NCBI GenBank assembly: GCA_007844125.1
Contig: CM017571.1
Span: forward strand, 24,532,664-24,596,663
Source: Sinonovacula constricta
Lineage: Eukaryota; Mollusca; Bivalvia; Cardiida; Solecurtidae
DNA: 64,000 bases
Direction of reading: 5' to 3'
Position numbers and translations under genes: made by a program. How positions within the stretch are numbered: the first letter of the stretch is position 1; each line of letters opens with the position of its first letter. Below the pieces are notes generated by a model. The model was not told the DNA's origin. It saw nothing but the letters and a program-made list of their open reading frames with translations, and searched no databases. Of this stretch, positions 47,260 to 58,600 are shown in pieces.

Positions 47260-50200
47260 CAACGGACTATGAATATGATTGGAGGAGGCACTCCTGTGGT
47301 GTGTCCATGCGAAAAAGTATGCAAGAATCTCCGAGGGATTGGAATTCATCAGTCACGAACTGGCGGCCAGACTCAGAGAAAACATCAGCAACGCTCAGGT
47401 TTACCTGGTGAGACGGTGAATTCATCTAGTCAGGTGTCCAACCACAGCATCATGGCAGTAGTCTCTCAGCTCCTCTTCTATCTATATTTGAGGGCGAATC
47501 CGTGAGTGATGAGTCACAGCCAAGAAGAATATCTTGTCAGATTCTTCATCAAATTCACCAAGGGATCATCTTGGTGCAACATCACCAGACAAAGAAGACT
47601 CGCCAATCTTTAATGAACCTAGTGAACCTTGCCAGGGAGGAATCTCCGTCTTTTGGCAAAAGTATTCAAAAAAGAGGGCAGAACACATCAAATAAATACG
47701 AACCTCTTATCTTCTCAGCGTCATGGTGCTCACCACAGGATAGTCAAGATGTGCTTACCAAACCATTCAAGGAAAACCAAAATCCAGCTTCTACTGAAAG
47801 GAAGGAGAATGTGTCTTGGCCAAAGACTATGTTCAGCACCTGGTCCCAGTGGCATCACATACAAGGTGTAAAAGAAATGCTCCAAACCTGTCAGACGTGT
47901 ATGGTCACTTTTACGCATAGTATGGCGTAAGGGGACTATTCCGGAATTTTGGAGACAGGCAAAGGGATGCTTTATACCAAAGGAGAAAAACTCCAAGAAC
48001 ATTTCACAATTCAGGACAGTTTCACTGCTGAACATAGAATGGAAAATCTTTTTCTCAGTCCTGTCCAGGCGACTGACGTTTTACATGTTCGGCAACCAGT
48101 ATATCAACACCTCAGTACAGAAGGGAGAATACCAGGCAATTCATGATGCATCAAACATACAAGTGCACTTACACAAATGCTGCATGAGACAAGGATCAAC
48201 CACGGAGACTTAACTGTAGTTTGACTGAACCTAGCAAATGCCTATGGATCTATTCCACACCAGTTGATCAAGACTGCACTGCATCAATACCACATTCCCG
48301 ACTAAGCTAGAAACCTCAATCTTGAGCAACTTTAATAACTATCAATTGAGGTTCTCAAGCGGCCAGATTACCACTAATTGGTTACAACTGGAAAATGGGG
48401 TTGTCTCTGGATGTATCTTTGTTATCCTATTTATAATAGGGATGAATACTATCATTAAGACAACACAGAGGAAATCCAGGGTCCCGAAAACAATCACCGG
48501 CATCCGTTTTCCATCCAACCGTGTATGATTTGTGGATGATATGACTGTAACAACAGAATCAAACACCCAAGCAAGATGGGTATTAAAAGCACTTAAGACA
48601 GTGACATGGGCTAGGATGCAGTTTAAACCAATGAATTCAAGGCGATTGGTTGTTCGAAAGGGGAACATCACAGACAGTTTCAAGCGTGTTATCTAAGGGA
48701 AAGAGATTCCTTCGTTAACGGTCAACCCAGTTAGTGTCTAAGGAATTGCTTTGACACCCCACTTACAGACAGTAAATACACGCTGCAATAGCCGGCGGAA
48801 GAGGGACTGTGCAGAATTGAAAATTCGGACCTTCCTGGAAAATTTAAAAGCTGGATATTCCAGAACGGACTTCTGCCCAGATTGATATGGCCATTAATGG
48901 TGAATGAAGTTATCATCAGCAAGGTTGAAAAGGTAGAGCAGACAATAAGTAAACACTTTAGAAGGTGGCTGTGATTACCACTATCCTTCACAAGTTTGGT
49001 GTTCTACAGCAAATCCAACACGCTCCAGGTGCCCTTTACATTTCTGGTAGAGGAATTTAAGGCAGCTAAAGCCCGACTCTTCCTGACTCTACGAGATTCT
49101 TCAGACGAAAGAATCCGTGGAGCAGGCATAAAATGTGAGAACATGCAGGAAATGATCTGTCAGTCAAGCGGTGGAGGAGGCAGAAAGCAATCTTTAACAT
49201 CAGGACATTGTTGGAACAACACACAAGGGAAGAGAAGGACTGGGCAACTAGACAGAACCAAAGATGGAGAGAAGCTAACAAGATGGAGAAGCGGTCCATG
49301 GTACAGAAAGAGATAAGGAGAGCAGAGGAGGAGTCAACGTCATCTAAGTCTGTACAGTTAGGCTTGCAAGAAAACCGGGAAAAATGGAGTGCGTTACCAG
49401 AGAGGACCCTTACATAGCAAGAACTGTGGACTTATGAATCACTACAGGTAAGCTTTCTCCTTTGTTCAGTACACGATCTTTTGCCAACTGCAGCCAACCT
49501 ACACCTATGGAAACTGCCAGATGACCCATAGTGCCAGCTGTGTGATCGCACACTGAGTCACATACTGTCTGGTTGTCCTACCGCTTTGACCCAAAGAAGA
49601 TACAGGTGGTGCCACGATAAAGTCCTTACAGAACTGGCATACATCATTGAATTGCAATGAAGAAAAAGGAGATTAAAGAGTAAGAAAGGCCCAGATCTTA
49701 TCGACTTTGTGAGAAAAGGGACTAAGGAATAGTCGAACGCAACGCCCACCAGTATCCTTCAAGAATCAGATTGTTGTGAACTCCTGGTAGACCTTTAGAA
49801 GAGGCTCAAAGTTCCGGAGGAAGTGACCAACACAGATTTCCAATCCGACATTGTGCTGTGGTCAAAAGATCCTAAACGAGTGATACTGGTGGAGCTCACA
49901 GTGCCCTGGGAAGAAAGAACAGAGGAAGCACATGAGATGAAGATGACCAAGTACCAGGAATTGGCGAACTAAGCAAACAGCTGCAGAGACAATTAATGGA
50001 AAACATGAGGTTTCCCAGTAGAGGTCGGCTGCCGTGGATTTCCATCACGGTCAACATGGCAAACGCTAGGAGCAATTGGCATTAAGTGACAAGCCCAAAA
50101 GGCTGCAGTCCGTGCTCTTGGTAAAGTTGCTGGAAGGGCTTCCAGCTGGTCTTGGTTACAGCGCGGAAAACCAGGTTGGCCGGGTGGAAACTGATCACTT

Positions 50201-50260
50201 CACCCGCCCCTACCATTTCGATGGTGTTCTGAGTAAGAGGGCGAAATACCTTATGACAAT
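47260..50260 (+). mobile_element. Decayed near-full-length LINE with restriction-like endonuclease
   Basis: Reads in shifting frames as a single-ORF retroposon. N-terminal zinc finger CPCEKVCKNLRGIGIHQ (from 47302). Reverse transcriptase landmarks: SAPGPSG (about 47835), NLANAYGSIPHQLIK (48228-48272), VSGCIFVILFIIGMN (about 48400) and FVDD (48529-48540). Near the end a CCHC knuckle CQLCDRTLSHILSGC (about 49533-49577), then SDIVLWS ... VELTVPWEE (about 49845-49915), which fits a PD-(D/E)XK-like restriction endonuclease. That architecture belongs to R2/R4/NeSL-like LINEs. Numerous stops and frameshifts make it inactive. It lies wholly inside the MULE, on the same strand as the transposase. The exact subfamily is not determined. 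Confidence 0.85.
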
Positions 50261-50919
50261 GGCACTCTGCATAAACAGTTTACCAGAACTGTATTTCTTC
50301 AACACGGTTTGCATATTTATTACAGAAATATCACATACTTTGGTCTGTGTACATATTCGCACCCCTTAATAGTAGCCGCGGATTTTTGTATACCTATATT
50401 TGCAGAATTCTAAACAAGGAAGACCTTGGTAAAGACGGTTATATATCTTTTATTATACAACCTTTTGGTTCATTAAAGAATTGGTTATCCTTAATAAAAA
50501 GAGCACAAATATAAGTTACAATACTGTAGACAGTCATTTTAACGTTATTATCCGAATTCAATGGGTCTGTAATTTGCCGTGTACCTACATTTATACATAT
50601 CGATTATTATATTTTAAGGAAGAGTCGTTTAGACCTTTAAACAATGGTCTAAAGAATTAAATGTTGTAATGCAATATCAGCGTAAAAAAAACAATGCTTT
50701 TGATAACGATTTTCAGTGTTTAGCGTCCATGCCATATGTACAATGGTATGAACTTCAGTTTGGCTGAACACGAAACGGATATGGCTTACCTGATAGCTTT
50801 TTTCAATAAATCAATCCCAGCTGTATGTTATATGATAAAATCCAAATAAAATTATTGTGTTGAAAGAGAATACAATAAATTTCCAGCAAAAAGATGAATT
50901 TAACATAAATGGGTGTAAA
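50261..50919. other. MULE interior between LINE and right arm
   Basis: About 660 bp of AT-rich sequence with no ORF of note. 'acacgaaacggatatggctt' near 50769 may be an eroded arm unit. Confidence 0.5.
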
Positions 50920-52440
50920 TAATGATGTTTGCGTTCATATCCATACCTTGTTTGTCTACGGATATGAATTCCGGCGCGGCTCAGGATACATTTAATAACA
51001 AAAATTATGTACAGACTCGTAGAATTTCATCAAAGCGATTGAGTGACTTGATTAAAAATAATTATATAACAACAAAATTTACAGAAACAACAACAACAGT
51101 TATAGTTGAAGATAGTAAGTTTAATTTTCATATCTGTACCCCGTATTTCCACGGATATGAACTAAGGCGCGGCTATCAGTATATTTATTATTAGTAATTG
51201 TGTAGACTTCCCTCTATCAAAGGATGTAAAAACATTAAAACCAGTTATATTTCTTTACAATTAACAGAAATATAAAAAACTGCTGTATATTGCAATCTTA
51301 TTGTTCATATCCGTACCCTGTTTGTACACGGTTATGAATTGCCATATAACAATGTTCGTTTAATCAACCACAATTGTATGTTATAGGAAAAAAAGCTACA
51401 TTTATTTTAGTTATAAAAAAAATCTAGAAAACACATAAATAGCCTATCACATACATGGGTGTATATAATGATTTTAACATTCACATCTGTACCCTTTATG
51501 TCTACGGATATGAACTTAGGCGCGATTATGGGTTTATGTATTGCCAACAATTATGTAAAGATCCGTAGAATTTCATGAAATTGGTTAAATTAATTAAAAC
51601 TAAATATTATTATCATAAAAATACAAAAATACACCAAATATAGGTAAAGATATTGCTTTTTACGTTCATATCCGTACTCCGTATGTCCACGGATATGAAC
51701 TCAGGCGCGGTTATGGGTTTATTCTGAAAAAGATCCGTAGAATTTTATCAAATCGGTTAAATTAATTTAAAAGATAAATAATATTACCATAAAAATACCA
51801 AAAATACACAAGTTATAGGTAAAGATATCGCTTTTTACGTTCATATCCGTAGCCCGTATGTCCACGGATATGAACTAAGGCGCGGTAATGGGTTTATGTA
51901 TTGCCAACAATTCTGTAAAGAACCCTACAATTTCATCAGATTGGTTAAATTAATTTTAAAAGATAAATTATTATTACCATAAAAATACACCAGTTATAGG
52001 TAAAGATATCGCTTTTTACGTTCATATCCGTAGCCCCTATGTTCACGGATATGAAATATGAACTCAGGCGCGGTTATGGGTTTATGTATTGACAACAATT
52101 GTGTAAAGAACCGTAAAATTTCATCAGATTGGTTAAATTAATTTTAAAAAATAATATTATTTCCATAAATATACAAAAATACATAAAATGTAGGTAAATA
52201 TAATGCTTTTGACGTTCATATCCGTACCAGGTATGTCTACGGATATGAACTTTCGTGCGGCAATCGAAATATTTATAAACAGCAAATGTGTACTAAAGGT
52301 ATACTTCTTGAAAAAGGAGGTAAAGTAATTAAATTAATTACATTTCGTCAAAATTAACAGAAATAAAATAAACAATGCTGTAAATGGCAATTTTAATGTT
52401 CATATCCGTACCCAGGATTCATATCCGCGGATATGAATTC
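50920..52440 (-). repeat. MULE right arm: about nine units of 175-195 bp
   Basis: Box pairs recur near 50936, 51127, 51303, 51480, 51665, 51839, 52019, 52215 and 52397. Read on the minus strand a unit gives ccgcgcc..agttcatatccgtgg...ggggtacggatatgaacgt, the same order as the left-arm unit (gccgcac...gttcatatccgtag...ggggtacggatatgaacgt). The arms are therefore inverted relative to each other, although copy number and filler differ. Units here are more diverged than the left-arm core. Confidence 0.92.
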
Positions 52441-52463
52441 ATATCCGGTAAATAGTCATACCC

Positions 52464-55400
52464 CACTCCGATTGCCTCAGCCTCCGCATGTAGATTTCAC
52501 AACAAGTGTATTTTTAGCAGACATGTGTCAGTGTGTTCGTCAGAAGGACAGTCGGGTCATACAGACAACAAGTAAGAATTGTTATTGTTATGCTTTTTGT
52601 TTATGTAAAACTGGTCACACAGACTCTGTACCCGAAAGAACGTATCCTTCTTACTCGGGAGTTGCCAATTAAGGAACTTAATTAAATAATTGAATTATAA
52701 TTGAGTTTCATTTTCGTGTCAGACAAGTATTTTCACGACAAAAAGATAGGTTCATACTTTTATTGATATGTTCTTCTTTGTAATACAGTTTTATTAATAT
52801 TAGTTTGATTAATTTGTTACAGTGACACAGAGAATGTCAATAAGTATTTAGTTTTTTAACCATGAAAAATTTATAAGTTATGTATTCCGGAAAATGTGTC
52901 CTATATTCAAAGTATAACAGCCTATTTTCTGAAAACTACGTTTTCATGGTAGATGCCATAGAACTACAAAGGTGAAAGGTGCTTATTTATAAAGGTATAT
53001 TCTCTAACAAATGGCATATGCATTTGTTGTAAAAGTTCAAGGTCAAATTATGTAGATATCTTAATGTATACTAATTTTTTTACCAAGATCTGTATTTAAG
53101 GGTGAAAGTTCTCAATTCAAATTATAAAATTGTGTGAACAGTTTTAATTACAAAACTACCAGTTATTGGTTGGTAAACATTTTAAAATGTATCCATGATT
53201 TTATTGGGAGGCATGTACAACATCAGGAAAGTGATCCTGATTAAGTTTTATGGCTGTTAGTAAGAAAGAGAAAATGAAACTAACAAAAACACATAAGGAA
53301 AATTTTACTTGGTTTCATTTTTTGTTTAGTTTATGTTTTTTCTTAAATTTTCCACCAAAAATTTATGTAATTCTGGGCCTTACCTAAATAATCACAATTT
53401 ATTAATAACAATTAATTGATCAATTAAAAAAAGGTTAGTATATTATTAAATAATTAAAAGAAATTGATGCTGAAAAGGAAAATACTGAAGATACTTAGGA
53501 CACTGTGACAAGCATGAAGTGACTACATTCCAAGACTGATGGCATTTAAAGGCATCAGAAATTGGAATGTGGCCTGATCTGGTCTCACATTGTGATCATG
53601 GTGGGAGGTTAATGGGTTATAAGTGGGGTGTGGGGGACACAACCTGAAACTGTAGTGGTATCAGGCAAGGGGTAGAGATTAGAGTCCAATGGCAGTGCAG
53701 TAAGCTTTTTGTTGTTTAGTTATAATTATTGTGTTATTTTGTGTTCTTTTTATGCAGGGCAGTTGAGTATTCAGATATAAACTATAACACAGTATATTTA
53801 AAACATACACATAGATTAGAGAATAAATGCATTATTAGGTAGCATCATTTAATTTAGCAAGATTAAAATAATAACAACACATAACAACATGCATATGTAT
53901 CTGAACATATTGCTAGAGACTAAGCAGCCAGTAGTGTGAATACTGATCAGACAGGTTCCAATGGGAAAAAGCTTATCTGGATCTACACTAATTGCCAAAG
54001 CAGGGTCAGTTTGTGCATTGGAGCTGAGAGCTCACACTATAAATGATGGGTATACAAGGGTGGGATTTGTTTACCCTTTTAGTTAGAAAATCGATCAATG
54101 TTCTTATTGTTCATGCATACCTGAGTGGTCAATTGATTTATTTATTGGATCAATTACATGTACTAGGAACTTCTAGGACAAAATCAATCTCACCGTTCAG
54201 GTAAATAAGTGCTGTTTTGTTTTATTTTAGTTACTTGACCATATAAGGTGCATGTACAAATTTTGTTAGTGGATTTAATATCCTGTAGGTACTACTAACA
54301 GCCATAATGACCTCCACAAACACTATGTTTTATTTTTTTTTGATAGTGGTTTTAAAGGGTCTGTGGTTTAAAATAATTTTCGAAAACTTAGCTGATGAGT
54401 GAAAATGAAAGAAAGGACACCAGTATAATGAAAGCCACATTTACAAAAGTGCTGTGTGATTCAAACCCAAGACCTCCTGTATGGCAGTCTAAAGCAATGC
54501 CACTGTCCCACCAACTTCTAATATATGCAATTTCTATGTATATGTAGTTTTATTATACATTTGGTTGGTAAAATGATTATAAAAATCACCTTAACATAAA
54601 TGTTATGATTTTGACTGTTTTCAATAGATGCTTATCACTTTATTCAGATTACCCTCTAGTTCATTGTCCCCATTGTTTCCCCAGTCTTCTGTGCCATAAA
54701 CCTCTTGTTTAGAATTGAGATATACCAATTAAATTGTGTCATGGATTTTGGTACGGTTTTAAATTTGAATGGCATTTGGGAGACAATGAAGGATTTTAAT
54801 GAGAGAGACATTACAGAATATTAAAAAGTCATGGCAAGTTTGTGAGTTTAAAAATAATGAGAGACACATATTCTAAAATCTTCATTCTGGGAGTTTAACC
54901 GAAATTTGCTAGGTGCTGTATTTTCACAGTTTTTTGGATTGGGATTCTGCCACATTTAAATTATCATTAAAATCCTTAAAGACTTCAACATATTTAAATA
55001 AACTTAACAATACATTTACATTATGTTTGGAGGTGTCCATAGTATTTTTCTTGTTTTAGGCACTTTGATTGCAAATAATTTATTTTGATGGAGAGATAGT
55101 TAGGGCTGCAAACAAAAGTGATTGACAAATGGAAAATTGTAAAACTGCTACACCTTATATATAGTTGTAACTTGTTCTCTATTTGTCTTTTCAGATTGAA
55201 ACAGTATCTACACGTGGTTCCAAGCCAGTGATAAGTGATGTCTACCTGCATTAAGTAGACAAAATCAACTTTTTGAGCTATGACATCTAAAGCATTCTGT
55301 TAAGTAGTTTACAGAATCTACACTGATTAAAAAAGACTAGGTGATATATTTTGCAGTACAACATTTTATGCAGTTCAAATAAAATATCTGTGAGTTTTTT

Positions 55401-55614
55401 TTATGTACGAGAGACAGGACAAAGTCTAGCATTCAATGTTTTAACATATAAAAAATAACCAGTCTGGTTAAACAAGACCAGAATAACTTGTTGCGCCATT
55501 GTATCAAAACAAATCTAGTATTTTAGCTACATCATCTTAACTAGACTGGTTCAATCCTTTTATTACAATAAACTTACTGTGCTAAACCATCTGAAGCAGT
55601 CTGCTTGAATCACC
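52464..55614. other. Unique flank between the MULE and the SLC22 gene
   Basis: Begins with the right copy of the target duplication (52464-52472). No convincing gene. An open frame crosses the MULE border into 52480-52672 with a possible splice donor (acaaGTAAGA) near 52569, which could mark a noncoding first exon, but this is weak. A tRNA-like fragment (caaacccaagacctcctgta) lies near 54464. The rest is AT-rich and unremarkable. The SLC22 promoter should lie in the last part. Confidence 0.5.
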
Positions 55615-58600
55615 ATGCGGATCCAACTTGATGCCCTATTGTCACAGCTTGGAAACCCTGGACGTTACCAGCTCTGCATCTTCTTTCTCCTCTGCCTAAA
55701 CTACTTCCCTCTTGTCTTCAATCATGTTGTCATGGCATTTTTCGGTACCCGGTACAAGCATCAGTGTTATTCGTCCCAGTACGGTGTACCAGAGAACGAT
55801 TCCCTGCTTCACCTGTCTGTTACTGGGCCCAGAAGTGATCAGGTGATGTCGGTGGAGGTTGGAAGTTGTGAGACGATTTATTCCCTACAGGGAAGCCTAA
55901 ATACATCAGTCACATGTCCAGATCACCCTGACAGCTTGCTTACCTATGGTACAACGAATGGGGAAGAGAATATTGTTACTCAGGTAAGGGGTTATATATT
56001 CATATTATCTGCATGTTCAAATTTTACTGATACAATAAAATACATGGGTTAAAGTTTTCCAGAATAGTCTGGAGGTTCCTGAATTTTAAACTCACCAGAC
56101 ATCATTTTCGTGAAACATGTAAATCTGTTTAAATTTTCACAGGATGGTAGAGGGGTAGAGGCTTGTACTCGACCCTGACTCTATTCCATGCTAGTTAAAT
56201 TTTTTACTTAATTCATTGATGTTTTATCATTTACTCCAGACCGCATTTGAAAATGTATGCATCATTAATCCCACTCTGTCCACATTTACCAGTTAAAGGT
56301 GTGGCTTGTCCATATTATTATTAAGATAATCAGGCAAAAATGAACATAATTGTGCTGATTGTTAAAGACAATGAACATAATTGTGCTAATTGTTAAAGAC
56401 AATTACTCAGATGTAAAAATCTTGTTTGTATGCAAAGTGAGATATATAAACTGTTTTCATGGTAATATACGAACACTGCAAGAACTTCTATTGCAGTTAT
56501 CTTGTTTCTTATTCCAAAAGTGTAAACACAAATATACTTCATACCACAGTGCTAATAATAACAGTAAGTTCATCAAAATTCAATTACTGTATACCTTTCA
56601 ACATAATAATGATGAGTTATATGTTATATGTTGGATTATGCTTTAAAGATACTTGATGACTTTGTACAGCCATCTACTAAACATATTAAGAATAAAATTT
56701 TGGCTCTTATGAAATCTATTTTATAGCAGTCAATTATTCTTATATTGGCTACAAAATAGCATGTGATACACACATCATCATAAATAAACATTTCTAGCCT
56801 CTTAGATTCGCTAAAATACTGGGGCTTCCGGGGGCTCCCCCTGGACACCAGCCATTTTCCAGGATTTCGCAAATGTCTTTCATCCATGTATGTAGCTGTG
56901 GCATCATTTTGTATTTATGGTGGAATCAGCTGGTCACTGTAAACAGAAACTTGTTAAATAGGGTTTAAACTTGCATGCTTGATTATATATTGTAATACAG
57001 GCTGGCGCCCTCCAATGGTCACCCATCCATACACCAGCCATGGTATCCTCTGCTTAACCGCGCAGCTTTGAAAGCTGCTTAAACTGCATCACTAAAGAGT
57101 TAACCAAGCAGCGAGGCTGGTTTAAAGTGCTTATATTTCTATATCTGCGGTTGTTACATTACTTCCCCCTGCGATAAGTCGCATCCCAAGACGTGGCCTG
57201 GGACTTCCGTGGGCAAGCAATTCCAATCTGTAAGTTGCCTTTATCCCATTGCTGCCACCAATATAATGCAGGCCGGCGCTCTCCAATGGTCACCCATTTA
57301 TACACCAGCCACAGTAACCGCTGCTTAACAGTGCAACTTTGGAAGCCACTTAAACCAAGTCACTTAAGAGTTAACCCAGCAGCAAGGCTGGTTTGAAGTG
57401 CTTGTATTTTTACCTGTGCAGTCATTACAATATGCTGCTAAATGCCAGTACACATGTCTCTAAGCTTTGAGCCTTGTATGTTTACCTAAAACAAGGGATG
57501 CTTATTAGAGGTGGAACAATAAGTAGACATTATATGGTATACATGTACTTGGCATGAAGGACTTTGGTAAGTAAACAAACAATGTTTATAATCGGAACAT
57601 GCTTCCAAATTTGTCAACAATACTTTAATATGTCAAATTAAAGGGCCCACATATCTGATGTAAATCTGTCCATAATAAATTCATTGTACTCATTTAGTTT
57701 TGTTTGAACAGGAAGATGCAAGATTTGAAACAGGCTTTCTAAAAAGACATAAAAGCCATGATAATTTAAATATTTATAAGGAATTCATACAGCATACAGT
57801 GAAGGGAATACAGGGGCACAATTGTAAGACTTATTTTTAATAATTGAAAAAATCCAAGTATCCTATGTGGAATCTCTAAGTAAGATTATACTTGGCAAAG
57901 TACTGTTTAAAGTTTAAAAAACACAGCATGATTTTTTTTTATTTATTAAGAAGCTGGTTACAAAAATGACATTGCTATAGTAACATTTAGTTCATCTTAA
58001 TCAGGCACAGGTTAGTAATATAACCGGTATTTTCCACTTTGTAATTATTCCAAATGTCTGTACTGTCTTGAGTAAGTAGTCTGGTATGGAACTGGTTTGG
58101 TAACTTATCTTTCTAAACAGATCATAACAATCTAAAAATACTAACCAATCAGCATGCATACTTCTTTTCAGTTTCAGGACATACATCTTAATTAAAGTTC
58201 ACTTTGGGCTAGGTCTTTGATCAGTAAGCATATGTTTTCCTAGAGATCTAAATTTTTAAATCTTGTATACCGGTACTTTAATAACTGCTGCCCAGTTTGG
58301 TGTGTTTCACGAGTTATTTCTAGTGAGGTTTATTGTAAATTTGATGTTGGTTTTATATAACCTCAATTAATAATAACTATTGACTTGTGATATATATACC
58401 ATTTCGTTTAAAACCAATCTTGACGTGAAATGAAAAAACTATTGGGCCTATTGGACTTGAATAGTCAAGCATGCAGATCCTGGTCTGTGTTGGATGACAT
58501 TTGTTTTCTTGGCTTCAGACATAGAGAACACCTGTCATAGAGATAAAACCACAAACACTCTTAACACATTCTCAAAAAAGGAAAGGTCATTTTCTGGCAT

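Larger units (their letters stand above)
35002..52463. mobile_element. Complete Mutator-like element (MULE), about 17.46 kb
   Basis: The ends are inverted copies: left GGTATGACTATTTACCGG, right CCGGTAAATAGTCATACC. The match continues for about 70 bp through 'atatgaattcatatccgcgg' with only a few differences. CACTCCGAT lies on both sides (34993-35001 and 52464-52472), a 9-bp direct repeat as expected of Mutator-family insertion. Between the ends are a left arm of tandem units (about 35040-39860), a leader (39860-41145), the intact transposase gene (41146-44388), a region with dispersed repeats and a dead LINE (44389-50260), and a right arm of similar units in the opposite orientation (about 50920-52440). 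The terminal repeats, target duplication and encoded MULE transposase agree on one insertion event. I assign the first base to 35002, but ends may shift by one base because C/G there is ambiguous. Confidence 0.93.

Noticed and set aside
47502..47930. 142-codon plus-strand ORF
   Set aside because: An alternative frame of the decayed LINE; the conserved LINE residues in this region fall mostly in the overlapping frame at 47629-47871.
52433..52672. 79-codon ORF crossing the MULE right border
   Set aside because: It starts inside the transposon terminus and continues into unique flank by chance; no domain seen.
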